Numbered from the stretch's first letter, positions 26,454 to 35,924 are shown. The stretch: DNA of 64,000 nucleotides from BJ22 sp021298375 (GCA_046343015.1 JBKDOL010000006.1:310001-374000); one strand, 5' to 3'. A program made the numbers and translations. The notes: a model not told the origin generated them from the sequence alone.

Positions 26454-28146
26454 GCTTGTCCGTAGGCGAGAGCGGCAAAGGATATTCCCCGGCTGCCATT
26501 CGGGACAATTGACGCCGCAAAATTCCGGCCAGCCGTTCGCTGGAAAAAGGGTGCCGCGCGGCAGGTCCCTCAGCGGTCAGCAAATCGTTGGTGTCGAACA
26601 CCAGCCATGCGTCGGCCGCATCCTGCAGCCCCGGATAAAGTTGCAGGTTTTCGTCAGGGGTGACCCAAAAATGCCACTGTCCACCAGAGATCCCACGGAT
26701 GTCCAGACTGCAGAGTCGCCCTTCTCGCGCCGCATGCGGGTCGGCAGGGTTGGCTACCGAATTCTCTAACCAACTGGCTGCAACTTGTTCAGCCAATCGA
26801 AGCGGTTGCCCAAGCGTCTCTGGCAACTGGTCGCGACGCTTGCCCCACGAGTCTTGGGCTCCGAATTCGAGATAGCGGACGACTTGCTCCCGGGTGATTG
26901 CCGGGCAATCGAAATCCGGAATCAGCTCCTTGAAATTTCGATTATCAAACTCAACCAGACAGGCGTCGTAATCCTGATAGACGCGGCTGCTGCTGAAAAA
27001 CATCTCGGCAAATTCCGAAGTGGCTCGACGACCGAGGCTTCGCTCGACGAAGCGAACTCCAGTACTGTTAAAGAACTCGCAGCACCAGTCGATCACTTCC
27101 CGGAAAGTAGTCGGGTGTTCGGAAACCAGATGAAAGGTCCGCCCACGACTCTCGGGATGCTCCAGCAGGCGGCAAATGGCCCGTGATACCCAGTCTACCG
27201 TGATGACATTGTGAGGCTCATCGCCCGAAACCGGCAACTCGATGTCCGTCTGAATTCGACCGTTGGCATCGCGCGGTTGCTGCGGCACCAGCATCGCCAG
27301 CAGGCGGAGATACCACATCAGCCCATGATAGGAGGAGGTGTAGCCCGTTTGAGAATCGCCGGCAATGATCGAAGGGCGATAAATCGTCTTGGATTCAAAG
27401 GAGCGGCTTTCCCTTACCGTCTGCTCGGCAAGAAACTTGCTTTCTTCGTAGGAATTGCGGAATCCCTGTCCGCAGTCCAATTGTTCTTCGAGCACGAGTC
27501 CGGAGCGATTGCCGCAAACGTAAGCGGTGGAGACGTAGTGAAGTTCCCGCAGCCCCGTCTGCTCGGCAAACTTCAGAGCGTTTCGAGTTCCCTGGAGATT
27601 TGTCCGCCACGGTTCCTGATCCTGCTCCGCCGGTTCGAATTTGACGACAGCAGCGTTGTGAATCAGTCCCGTGCAGTGTCGAGCGACCCACCGCTGATCA
27701 GCTTGCGACAGGCCGAGTTGGGGTTGGGAGACGTCGCCTTCCAGCACGATCGGCCGGGTCAGAGAATAACCGAGTTTCTGCTCCCAACGCTGCAACAGAA
27801 GTTCAATTCGGTCGTGAGCCGACATGCGGCGATTGGAGCGGGCGAGAACGGCCAACCGTTTGCCGCTGGCGAGCAGGTCGCGGGTCAGATAGCGCCCGAC
27901 CAGCCCGCTCGCTCCGGTCAGAAAGAAATATCCCGAGAGTTTGTCGTTCGATGCGAGGTCGGCAGAGGTCGCAGCATCCAATCCTTTCAGACTCCCGTCG
28001 GAGCAGCCGGAAACTGGCCGTTCGCCGTGGGGCGACGGTCGGCCGGAAGCTCGGGAAAAGGGTGACGGGGAATACTGCGGATTATGGTTCACGAATGGTA
28101 TCCGGACGCGGGCTCGAATCGCGGAACCGCTTCCACATCCAATCAT
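26383..28146 (-). CDS. thioester-reductase-like SDR oxidoreductase with C-terminal extension
   Basis: Up to 587 residues. The core (about 73-400) is an extended short-chain dehydrogenase of the male-sterility/thioester reductase type: GASGLVGRYL nucleotide motif, IHNAAVVKFE, VSTAYVCGN, YEESKFLAE (YxxxK active site) and YRPSIIAGDSQTG. The C-terminal 150 residues resemble an SCP2-like lipid-binding domain (LCSLDIRGISGGQWHFWVTP...DAWLVFDTNDLL). It may reduce an acyl thioester or modify a lipid. The first 60 residues are low-complexity and lack an SD, so the true start may lie downstream (for example GTG 28092). Its 3' end overlaps the convergent glycosyltransferase gene. Confidence 0.8.
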   Translation of the reverse strand: MIGCGSGSAIRARVRIPFVNHNPQYSPSPFSRASGRPSPHGERPVSGCSDGSLKGLDAATSADLASNDKLSGYFFLTGASGLVGRYLTRDLLASGKRLAVLARSNRRMSAHDRIELLLQRWEQKLGYSLTRPIVLEGDVSQPQLGLSQADQRWVARHCTGLIHNAAVVKFEPAEQDQEPWRTNLQGTRNALKFAEQTGLRELHYVSTAYVCGNRSGLVLEEQLDCGQGFRNSYEESKFLAEQTVRESRSFESKTIYRPSIIAGDSQTGYTSSYHGLMWYLRLLAMLVPQQPRDANGRIQTDIELPVSGDEPHNVITVDWVSRAICRLLEHPESRGRTFHLVSEHPTTFREVIDWCCEFFNSTGVRFVERSLGRRATSEFAEMFFSSSRVYQDYDACLVEFDNRNFKELIPDFDCPAITREQVVRYLEFGAQDSWGKRRDQLPETLGQPLRLAEQVAASWLENSVANPADPHAAREGRLCSLDIRGISGGQWHFWVTPDENLQLYPGLQDAADAWLVFDTNDLLTAEGPAARHPFSSERLAGILRRQLSRMAAGEYPLPLSPTDKLKKSTANGPSAADTADNPAFQSL

Positions 28147-28517
28147 TGGAACGGAAATGCGGCCCCGTGAGCATCAAGTTGCGGGACGAGTCGGGGGTTG
28201 TATTCTGACCGGTGTCCGAACCGGAAGTCAGGCAAACGAGGCTCGGAAACGAGAGTTTCGGGGGGGGAGTTTTGGTACTTGAGTACCCGCCACAGACCCA
28301 CGATACAATCGGCAAACTCGCTTTAATTTCAACGAGCTATTCGGTTGAGTATAGACCAAGCGTTCAGGGTGGCCACTTGATTCCGCCAGACCGTCGGCAA
28401 AAACGGGCGTTTTGATTGACTTCAGTTGGCCTGACCCACACAATCGAACCCCGGTCGAGGCTGTTTACCCCGGCCCCCGCTGACGGTGGCGCTCCTTACC
28501 CTAACGTGAATTTAGCC
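28147..28517. other. 371-base divergent intergenic region
   Basis: It lies between the minus-strand oxidoreductase and the plus-strand DUF1080 gene and should hold both promoters. A run of eight G at about 28260 and an AT-rich patch at 28320-28350 stand out. No hairpin or reading frame worth calling is seen. Confidence 0.4.
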
Positions 28518-29855
28518 ATGTCTTTGTCTTCACTCCGCCCGCTCGGCATCGGGGGCTGGCTGCCATTTTCAGGGGCTGTCATCGGACTCTGGCTGGGCCT
28601 GTTGGGGCTCTGTCCAGGCTCTTCAGGGAAAGCCCCGCGGGGATTCGACACTTGGGATGGCCAAGCCGCTTCCAAGGCGACTCACAGCGACGACTGGTAT
28701 CCGATCGCCGCCGGCGATGAACGCGGCGATGAATTGACTCCCGGGCTGACTCCGGAGCAAATTGCGGCGGGCTGGCTCTCGCTGTTCGATGGAAAAACAC
28801 TGTACGGCTGGAAGGCCGAATCGACCGTGGACTGGCAAGTCGTCGACGGCGAGATTCGGGCCAGCGGCGGGCTGGTCGGGTTGCTGCGGACAACCAGCCA
28901 ATTCGGTGATTACCGACTGCGGTTGGAATTTCGCGCCGAGCCTGAAACCAACAGCGGTATTTTTCTCCGCACCAGCCCTCAGCCCCGCGATCCGGCGGCG
29001 GATTGCTACGAGCTGAACATCGCCCCTCCCAACAATCCTTTTCCCACTGGTTCGTTTGTCGGCCGCGAGAAAGCGAAGGTCGAATTCGGAGCGCTCGTGG
29101 CCGACGCTTGGCACCAACTTGAAGTCCTCGCCGAAGGAGGCCGCTTTCTGGTAACCATCGATGGCCAAGAGATGCTTGCCTACAACGATCCCAAACCGCT
29201 GGGCCGAGGGTATATCGGCTTGCAATTCAATCAAGGCGCGGTGGCCTTTCGCAAAATTGCTTTGTTGCCGCTCGGCTTAAAGCCACTGTTCAACGGCCGG
29301 GATCTGGATGGCTGGGACACGCGTCTGGCCGAAGCAAGCCGCAGCAGCGTCACCTCGGCGGGGGAATTACAAATCCAGGGTGGCCGAGGCCAACTGGAGA
29401 GCAAAGGGCGATTCGGCGACTTCGTGCTGCAACTCGATTGCCGGACCAGCGCGGCGAACCAGAATTCCGGAATCTTTTTTCGCGCTATCCCGGGCCAACT
29501 GATGAATGGCTATGAAAGCCAGATTCAGAATGGGATGCAGGAGGACAACCCGGAGAAGCCCGCTGATTTTGGAACCGGAGGCATATTCCGACGGCAGCCG
29601 GCTCGGCGAATCGTGGCACAGGACCAAATCTGGTTCACAAAAACCCTGATCGCCAGCGGCTCGCACTTTGCGACTTGGGTCAACGGCTTCCAAGTCTGCG
29701 ACTGGACTGATTCCCGGCCGGCACACGAGAACCCGCGGAACGGGCTTCGCCTGGATTCGGGGACCCTGATCCTTCAGGGGCATGACCCGGGCACCGACAT
29801 TCTGTTTCGGAACCTCCGGGCTGCGGAACTCCCTCCGCGGCGAACAGAACAGTGA
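28518..29855 (+). CDS. secreted tandem 3-keto-disaccharide hydrolase (DUF1080) protein
   Basis: 445 residues from ATG 28518, which starts a signal peptide (FSGAVIGLWLGLLGLCPG); an in-frame start at 28416 is less likely. Two DUF1080/LamG-like jelly-roll domains follow. Domain 1 (about 85-255) has WLSLFDGKTLYGWKAE, VDGEIRASGG and TNSGIFLRTSP. Domain 2 (about 258-435) has LKPLFNGRDLDGWD, GRFGDFVLQLD and QNSGIFFRAIPG. The family includes 3-keto-disaccharide hydrolases and glucan-binding proteins acting outside the cytoplasm, which fits the Gfo/Idh and ThuA proteins elsewhere in the window. The tandem arrangement suggests an internal duplication. Confidence 0.88.
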   Translation: MSLSSLRPLGIGGWLPFSGAVIGLWLGLLGLCPGSSGKAPRGFDTWDGQAASKATHSDDWYPIAAGDERGDELTPGLTPEQIAAGWLSLFDGKTLYGWKAESTVDWQVVDGEIRASGGLVGLLRTTSQFGDYRLRLEFRAEPETNSGIFLRTSPQPRDPAADCYELNIAPPNNPFPTGSFVGREKAKVEFGALVADAWHQLEVLAEGGRFLVTIDGQEMLAYNDPKPLGRGYIGLQFNQGAVAFRKIALLPLGLKPLFNGRDLDGWDTRLAEASRSSVTSAGELQIQGGRGQLESKGRFGDFVLQLDCRTSAANQNSGIFFRAIPGQLMNGYESQIQNGMQEDNPEKPADFGTGGIFRRQPARRIVAQDQIWFTKTLIASGSHFATWVNGFQVCDWTDSRPAHENPRNGLRLDSGTLILQGHDPGTDILFRNLRAAELPPRRTEQ

Positions 29856-29916
29856 GGCCTCGACCTTCAGGATGCGCAGGGACTTGCCGGTTTTGTTCCC
29901 CGCAGTCCTCCGCTTC

Positions 29917-29973
29917 TTAGTACAGCGCTCGTTAGTACAGCGCTCGTTAGTACAACGCTCGTTAGTACAACGC
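29917..29973. repeat. 15-bp tandem repeat, 3.8 copies
   Basis: The unit ttagtacagcgctcg occurs at 29917-29931 and 29932-29946, then as ttagtacaacgctcg at 29947-29961, followed by 12 bases of a fourth copy. It lies between the convergent DUF1080 and ispH genes. The copies are nearly identical, which suggests recent expansion by slippage. Confidence 0.9.
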
Positions 29974-29987
29974 AGCGCGGTCGCCTC

Positions 29988-30929
29988 TCAGTCAGTCCCT
30001 TTGACCAGGGCGCGGAGGACTTTGGGGAGCGGAAAGTGCACCGCTTCCTCGCGCGTCGTCCGCACTTCGACTGTCGCCGAGTAACGGTCGACAAGCCAAT
30101 CAATTACTTCCTGTACGACCTTTTCGGGGGCGCTGGCTCCGGCCGTGACCAATACCGAATTGATGTTCGCAAACCAATTCGGATCGAGGTCGGCAACGCC
30201 GTCGATCAGGTACGCTTGATTGCCTCGCTCTTTGGCGAGTTCACGCAACCGCTGGCTGTTGGAACTGTTCTGACTCCCAAGGACGAGACAGACCTCCGCC
30301 AAGTCAGAGAGGATCCGGACTGCTTCCTGCCGGTTTTGAGTGGCGTAGCAGATGTCTTCCTTGGGCGGATTCACCAGGTTGACAAATTTCTGCCGCAAAC
30401 GGGCGATGATTCGATTGGCGTCATCGACTGAAAGGGTGGTCTGCGTCAGGTAGGCGACTTTCGCATCGGAGGGAATCGTCAGCCGATCGACATCAGCCTC
30501 ACTTTCGACAAGGATCATCGCCTCGGGCGCTTCGCCCATCGTGCCGATCACCTCATCGTGCCCTTCGTGGCCGATCAGAAAAATGGTGTATCCCTCGCGG
30601 GCGTACTTGATTGCTTCCAGATGCACCTTGGTGACCAGCGGGCAGGTGGCATCGATCGCATTCAGCTTCCGCTCGCGGGCAACACGACGGATTTCGGGCG
30701 AGACGCCGTGAGCGGAAAATAGAAGGTTCGCTCCCAACGGAACCTCGTCTAAATGGTCGACGAAGACGGCTCCTTTCTGACGGAAGGTCTCGACGACATA
30801 TTTGTTATGCACAATCTCGTGATAAACGTAGACAGGCGAACCGAAGGCCTGAAGCGCGAGTTCCAAACTGTCGACGGCCATGTTGACGCCGGCACAGAAC
30901 CCCCTCGGGTTTGCCAGGATTACTTTCAT
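29988..30929 (-). CDS. ispH: 4-hydroxy-3-methylbut-2-enyl diphosphate reductase
   Basis: 313 residues, normal family length. It catalyses the last step of the MEP pathway, giving IPP and DMAPP. The three [4Fe-4S] cysteine motifs are visible: PRGFCAGV near residue 12, DATCPLV near 96 and EDICYATQNRQEA near 193. HEIVHN, SAHGVSP, IGHEGHDEV and GSQNSSNSQRL are also present. The start ATG 30929 has a good SD (cggagacgcaca). The neighbour across the gap is a squalene/phytoene-synthase-like gene, so isoprenoid genes cluster loosely here. Confidence 0.97.
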   Translation of the reverse strand: MKVILANPRGFCAGVNMAVDSLELALQAFGSPVYVYHEIVHNKYVVETFRQKGAVFVDHLDEVPLGANLLFSAHGVSPEIRRVARERKLNAIDATCPLVTKVHLEAIKYAREGYTIFLIGHEGHDEVIGTMGEAPEAMILVESEADVDRLTIPSDAKVAYLTQTTLSVDDANRIIARLRQKFVNLVNPPKEDICYATQNRQEAVRILSDLAEVCLVLGSQNSSNSQRLRELAKERGNQAYLIDGVADLDPNWFANINSVLVTAGASAPEKVVQEVIDWLVDRYSATVEVRTTREEAVHFPLPKVLRALVKGTD

Positions 30930-31494
30930 TGTGCGTCTCCGGAGTGGGCTGAGGGGCTTTTTTCGCGCTCAGCCGAGCAGGGGCAAAAACAATTCGGGGG
31001 GCGATGGGCAACCCTCCACGAGAGTGGCGAACCCGTCGCCAGTCGCTTACAAAAAACGACCGCCATCCGGATTCCCCGCCAAGCCGGGCCGAATGTCACT
31101 GTTCCGAATGGGTTCCGTTCGTCCAGCTTGGGAAAACCGCACTAATTCTGTCGATTCGACTGGCCTTGCGATAGTTGCCTCTACTTTAACAAATGGCGCG
31201 TGACTGGTGAATTTCGGACTTTCGCCGCCACAATCGCATCCAGCGGGTAAAATAGAGAGCGGTCCGGTCTCGCAGGCGGAACTTCCGATTTTAGGGTTCC
31301 CGGTCGGTTCTGTCAGGGGTCAAGTCTGGTGCTGCCCGAGGGGTTCCCGAGGGAAGGCTCCGGCGACTCACGCCGGCGAGTGGTCGGTCGCAGTCGGCCG
31401 CGCGTCCCCGGAGTCGCGTTTGGTTTCCCGGTTTGACGGCGGCCGGGTCACGAGGCATCAGCTGTTCCAATTTGGCCATTGAGCAAAACGAGAT
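30930..31494. other. 565-base intergenic region
   Basis: It lies between the divergent ispH and squalene-synthase-like genes. A 6-bp hairpin (ccggcg-actca-cgccgg, 31360-31376) and a partial direct repeat of cccgaggg (about 31335-31353) are visible. Frames within it lack any domain pattern. It presumably carries both promoters. Confidence 0.4.
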
Positions 31495-32439
31495 ATGGAA
31501 GCCACTCACCCCGGCGGTCTTTCGCCTCAACAGCGAACATTCATCAAGCCAACCCCCGCGGAACTGGAGCGGGGTGCGAAGCAAAGCGTCAAATCGGCGC
31601 GCGAGCATTTTGGGCAGTGGATGTGGGCGTTTCGCAATCTTCCCAAGGAACAGTATCAGGCGGTTTGCGGGCTGGCTCATCTGCTGCAACTTGCACAAGC
31701 GGCCAGCTTGGAGCGAAAAGACGTTCAAAAAACCGAAGCTCCCTGTGACCAATTGCGAGAAGACCTGTCCGACGCCTTTGTCGGAAGGTATGTTTCCGCG
31801 CCTCTCTATTTTCTGGCCGATGTTGTGGCCAAGTTTCGGATTCCCAAGCAATTTATTTTCGAGCCCCTCGAGGCCTGCGATCGCCACTGGCGGTTTGGCC
31901 AACCGGCCACCGAACAGGAAATGCTGGCGACCGCGACCCGTTTGGGAGGCGCCCTGATGCGGCAGCTGGTTCACGTCTTGGGAATCGAGCAGCCCGGTTT
32001 CGAACAAGCTGCCCTGAAAACGGGCCAAGGCTTGACGCTGACCTGGTGGCTGCTGCACTTGGCGGACGATGTTCGGGCTGACAAATTGCGACTGGCCAAA
32101 AGCGATTTCACTGCTTGCCAGCTCAAGCCGGAAAGAGTCCTCGCCCCTGAACCGTCGAAAGAGCTGAACCAATTCGTGCGTTTGAACGCTCAACGAATTG
32201 ACAACATCTTGGCCGCCGGCAGTCCTCTCTACCATCACCTCAATTACGATGGCCAGCGCGTGCTCCGCACGTTACTGGGAATCTGCTGGAAAGCACTAAG
32301 CAACGCGCGGCTGAATCCGAGTTTGCTCCGCGAGTCCGGGGCCGCCTTCAGCGACTCGGACCTGTTCAAGCTCAAAACGCGACAGTTCCTGGGACTGGAT
32401 GCCCCCTTGCCGTTTGGCGGGGACGATGAGCACCACTAG
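31495..32439 (+). CDS. squalene/phytoene synthase-like protein with degenerate first Asp motif
   Basis: 314 residues, soluble, mostly helical. The segment GQGLTLTWWLLHLADDVRAD at about 177-196, followed by KLRLAKSDF, matches the second aspartate-rich region of squalene/phytoene synthases (G.aLQltNilRDv.eD..rgR.YLP..d). The upstream SAREHFGQWMWAFRNLPKEQ matches their N-terminal S..F....r.LP...R block. The first Asp-rich motif (DDxxD, expected near 60-70) is replaced by AHLLQLAQA, so canonical prenyl-diphosphate ionisation is doubtful. It could be an HpnC-like or non-catalytic paralogue. Nearness to ispH supports an isoprenoid link. It converges on the MutS-like gene with a 23-base gap. Confidence 0.7.
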   Translation: MEATHPGGLSPQQRTFIKPTPAELERGAKQSVKSAREHFGQWMWAFRNLPKEQYQAVCGLAHLLQLAQAASLERKDVQKTEAPCDQLREDLSDAFVGRYVSAPLYFLADVVAKFRIPKQFIFEPLEACDRHWRFGQPATEQEMLATATRLGGALMRQLVHVLGIEQPGFEQAALKTGQGLTLTWWLLHLADDVRADKLRLAKSDFTACQLKPERVLAPEPSKELNQFVRLNAQRIDNILAAGSPLYHHLNYDGQRVLRTLLGICWKALSNARLNPSLLRESGAAFSDSDLFKLKTRQFLGLDAPLPFGGDDEHH

Positions 32440-32462
32440 GTTGCGGTGAGACACCGTCCAGC

Positions 32463-34358
32463 CTACTCCAGTCCGACGAGTTCGAGGAGTTTCAGCGCGT
32501 TGGTCGTAGGCGAAATCCCGGCGTGCATCCGATAATCAAATGTCATGACCTTTTTGCCTTCGACCGTGGCAAACGACTCGGCAAAATAAACGGGTCGACA
32601 AGCCAACTTCAATTCAGGCAAACTCGCCAGTTCAAGGTCATGGGTTGATACCGCCCCAATTGCCCCGGCCGCCAGGAGGCGATTGAGGACCCGGCAAACC
32701 GCAATCTGGCGCTCTCGAGAGTTTGTCCCCTGAAGAATTTCGTCGAGCAGGAACAACTGACCTCGCGGAGCGTCTTTCCCCAACGCTTCGGCCCGGGAGA
32801 CGACCTCGCGCAGTCGTTTGAGTTCGGCCATGAAAAACGACACACCGTCAGCCAGCGAGTCGCTGATCCGCATGCTGGTGGCGAGTTCCACCGGATTCAT
32901 TCGCAGCGATTCCGCACAGACCGGGGCGCCCAGTTGAGCGAGCACGGCATTGAGTCCGACACTGCGCAACAGCGTGCTCTTGCCCGACATGTTACTGCCG
33001 GTAACAAGCAAAAGTGTCCCGGGCGGTCCGATTTCGACATCATTGGCAACGCATTGCTGCGGTGGCAGAAGCGGGTGCCCCAGTTGGCTGGCCCGAAAAA
33101 TCAAGTCAGCCGCATCGCGTCGGGCTGTGACTTCCGGAAAAGCCCATTGGGGATGATCCCAGGCGAGGCGAGCGAGCGCTACCAGCACTTCCCACTGAGC
33201 AAGATCGGCAAACCAGACCCGAGCGCCTCCGGCGTTCCGTCGCTTCCACCGCTCCAGCAAGTCGAGCACATGGATATCCCAGAAAAACATGAATTGAAAG
33301 AAGATATAGGCCAGAAAGAAGATGCCGTTACGGCGCAAATTGGACAGCCAGGTCAAGCGTCCCAGTTGGACCAGTTTTTGCTGAAGCGCTCCATTCTCAA
33401 ACAGCCGTTGATGGATTTCGCGGAGGCGCTCGGCCTGTGGCTGGTATTCTGCCAACTGGCCGAACAGTCGGCGATAGCAGCGGACATCTTCCTGCCGGGC
33501 TGAAATCTGGTTGAAGATGTCGTGAATGCTGCCGGCGAAAACAACCGAGAGCAAAAAACTGACGACGGTCGTGGCCAGCAGAATCGCGCCTCCCACCAGT
33601 GGCGGCACCAAGCCCGAAATCAGACCCAGGGGGACCAGCAGCCAGAGTGCGAGCGCCAAACGAGCTATCCAGAGCAGAGGCAGACGGCGCTGCACCCAGC
33701 TTTCACCTTCGCACCATTCGACGAAGCGGCTGGGACCGGCCTCGCTCACGGAGAGTTGCTCGCAGATCAATTGAAATTCTTCTCGCCACTCCGTTTGGTC
33801 GCGAAGCTCGGCGACTGCAGCCTGCCGGGCCGTGATTTCAGCCGAGTCAGCCCCTTCGAGAATCCAGTCGCGGAGAAGGAGAATGCCGAGCGGCGTGCGC
33901 GCCGTACCCAGTAGCCGGTAGAGCGAATTGTCACCAAGGAGGTCGAGGTCGCGGGCCAAACTGAGGTGTTGCGGAGGAACCAGCACTTGCGGCACGGAGT
34001 CGAGTTCACGCAAACGCCGCTGCTGCCGCAACACAGCATCTCGGTTAATTCGAAGCAGAAGCCGAGTGAGGAAGATCCTCCCGGCCAGCGATTCGTGAAT
34101 TCCAGCCACAGCCAGAAACGCGAGCAGACTCAAGCCCGCCACCACCAGCCAGCCGCTTCCCCATCCCAGTTGCCCCGTCAGCCAGCAGAGAAGTCCACCC
34201 AGGGCGAGGAGAAACAGGCCACCTCGGACAAATCCGAGCCGGCGCCAACGCTCGGCGCTGGCAGCTTCCTCCATCGATAGCTGACTGACTTTCAGCTCAT
34301 ATTCGGCCAGTCGCGAGGCGGATTGCCCCGCCAAGGGAGATCGAGCAGATTCGCTCAT
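32463..34358 (-). CDS. membrane-anchored MutS-family ATPase
   Basis: 631 residues. The C-terminal half is a MutS domain V ABC-type ATPase: Walker A GSNMSGKST (about 453), SMRISDSLADGVSFFMAELK, Walker B LFLLDEILQGTN (about 533), and STHDLELA. The N-terminal half has two pairs of membrane helices (about 45-90 and 235-290) and a further hydrophobic helix near 375, with core helices resembling MutS domain III between them. It lacks the mismatch-binding domain I and the Smr domain. Such membrane MutS homologues occur in several phyla; their role is unknown and mismatch repair is unlikely. The 3' end converges on the squalene-synthase-like gene. Confidence 0.85.
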   Translation of the reverse strand: MSESARSPLAGQSASRLAEYELKVSQLSMEEAASAERWRRLGFVRGGLFLLALGGLLCWLTGQLGWGSGWLVVAGLSLLAFLAVAGIHESLAGRIFLTRLLLRINRDAVLRQQRRLRELDSVPQVLVPPQHLSLARDLDLLGDNSLYRLLGTARTPLGILLLRDWILEGADSAEITARQAAVAELRDQTEWREEFQLICEQLSVSEAGPSRFVEWCEGESWVQRRLPLLWIARLALALWLLVPLGLISGLVPPLVGGAILLATTVVSFLLSVVFAGSIHDIFNQISARQEDVRCYRRLFGQLAEYQPQAERLREIHQRLFENGALQQKLVQLGRLTWLSNLRRNGIFFLAYIFFQFMFFWDIHVLDLLERWKRRNAGGARVWFADLAQWEVLVALARLAWDHPQWAFPEVTARRDAADLIFRASQLGHPLLPPQQCVANDVEIGPPGTLLLVTGSNMSGKSTLLRSVGLNAVLAQLGAPVCAESLRMNPVELATSMRISDSLADGVSFFMAELKRLREVVSRAEALGKDAPRGQLFLLDEILQGTNSRERQIAVCRVLNRLLAAGAIGAVSTHDLELASLPELKLACRPVYFAESFATVEGKKVMTFDYRMHAGISPTTNALKLLELVGLE

Positions 34359-34546
34359 TGTTCCGGGACCTCAAAAAATTTCAGGCCGACGAGGGCTGGG
34401 ACTGGTCAACCGAGACCAAGGAGATCTGAGGTGCCACCCCGGCGGAGAACAATCGACCGGTTGCTGGAGCGCGACGCACCATCGCGCCGCTGGATGGCTC
34501 GATGCTGACGGGCAAACGCTGACGGAGTAGAGCGGAAACCGGGGTT

Positions 34547-35818
34547 TTAGTAACCGCCAAGCTCGCTGGCCCGTTTGACGCGCGAGATCGCAATCATGAA
34601 GGCTGCCGTACGAAGACTGACTTGGTGGGTATTCGCTTCTTGCCAAACGTCCTCAAACGCCGCGGAAAGAACCGCATCGAGTTGCTGCCGAACCCGGTTG
34701 AGGTCCCAGCTGTAGTACTGACGGTTCATGACCCATTCGAAATAGCTGACCGTCACACCGCCGGCGTTGGCGAGAATGTCGGGCATCACGACCACACCCC
34801 GCTCGTGGAGAACTTCGTCCGCCAGCGGGTGGACGGGATTGTTGGCACCTTCGATGACAAACTTTGCCTTGATGTTTGCGACATTATCCTCGCGGATCAC
34901 GTTGCCCAGCGCACTGGGAACGAGCAACTCGACATCCAAGGCCAGCAGTTGCTCATTGGAAATCGACTCCGCTCCGGAGTAACCCTTGAGTGAGCCGTAC
35001 TTCAGCGTGTGCTGGAGCATTCCGGGAATGTCCAGGCCGTTGGGATTGAAGTAGCCACCGGTGATGTCGCTGACTGCAACGATTTTAAATTCCGACTCGT
35101 GCATGTACTTGGCGGCGTGCGACCCCACGTTGCCGAACCCCTGAATCGCGACGCGGCAATCGGCGGGGCGTCGCCCCAGCCGCTTGAGCAACTTGAATGC
35201 CAGGATACCGACTCCGCGTCCGGTCGCTTCCTCGCGTCCCCGGGCCCCGTAATCCTCAACCGGCTTGCCCGTGATGCAGGCCGGGTTGAAGCCGTGGTAC
35301 TTTTCCCACTGGTTTCGAATCCAGGACATGGTCTCTGCGTTCGTCCCCATGTCAGGAGCGGGAATGTCGACATCCGGACCAATGATTTCGTGAATCTGGT
35401 CGACAAACTTCCGCGTAATCCGTTCCATTTCCTTGCGGCTGAGTTCGCGCGGGTCAACACAGATCCCGCCCTTGGCCCCGCCGTAGGGAATGTTGACCAG
35501 AGCCGTCTTCCAAGTCATCAGCGAGGCGAGGGCTCGGACTTCGTCGAGGTCGACTTCCCAGTGGTATCGCAAACCACCTTTCATCGGCCCGCGGGCGTTA
35601 TTGTGCTGCACGCGGTAGCCAACCAGAGTTTCCTGCCGGCCATCGTCCATCTCGACAGCGACCTGAACTGTCAGTTCGCGTCGAGCCATTTTCAGCCGCT
35701 TGCGTGTGGCCTCATCGAGGCCGAGTTTGTCCGCCGCGCGGTCAAAGTAGAGTTGGACGGCTTCGTTCTGTTTCATGTGCGACGGCTTGGGAGCAGCAGC
35801 GACAGCGGCAGTGTTCAT
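34547..35818 (-). CDS. gdhA: glutamate dehydrogenase (Glu/Leu/Phe/Val family)
   Basis: 423 residues from ATG 35818, which has gagtgga upstream; a GTG at 35827 is in frame. It interconverts glutamate and 2-oxoglutarate plus ammonia in the cytoplasm. Motifs: PMKGGLRYH substrate loop, catalytic lysine in PYGGAKGGI, DIPAPDMGT, GFGNVGSHAA nucleotide-binding loop, EGANNPV and PDILANAGGV. Length and order fit hexameric bacterial/archaeal-type GDH. Coenzyme preference is not decided from sequence. It is a single gene, divergent from the pseudokinase gene. Confidence 0.95.
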   Translation of the reverse strand: MNTAAVAAAPKPSHMKQNEAVQLYFDRAADKLGLDEATRKRLKMARRELTVQVAVEMDDGRQETLVGYRVQHNNARGPMKGGLRYHWEVDLDEVRALASLMTWKTALVNIPYGGAKGGICVDPRELSRKEMERITRKFVDQIHEIIGPDVDIPAPDMGTNAETMSWIRNQWEKYHGFNPACITGKPVEDYGARGREEATGRGVGILAFKLLKRLGRRPADCRVAIQGFGNVGSHAAKYMHESEFKIVAVSDITGGYFNPNGLDIPGMLQHTLKYGSLKGYSGAESISNEQLLALDVELLVPSALGNVIREDNVANIKAKFVIEGANNPVHPLADEVLHERGVVVMPDILANAGGVTVSYFEWVMNRQYYSWDLNRVRQQLDAVLSAAFEDVWQEANTHQVSLRTAAFMIAISRVKRASELGGY

Positions 35819-35924
35819 TGATTCCACTCAAAAACAAATCAGGATCGGGACAAACCCGGAACGTTGCGATCACCAGCGGACCGCCGGGGATGGAAAACCA
35901 CAGCGGTTTCGCCATCGACCACGG

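Noticed and set aside
27211..28065. 284-codon plus-strand frame
   Set aside because: Opposite the SDR core with intact YxxxK and GxxGxxG; no motif of its own.
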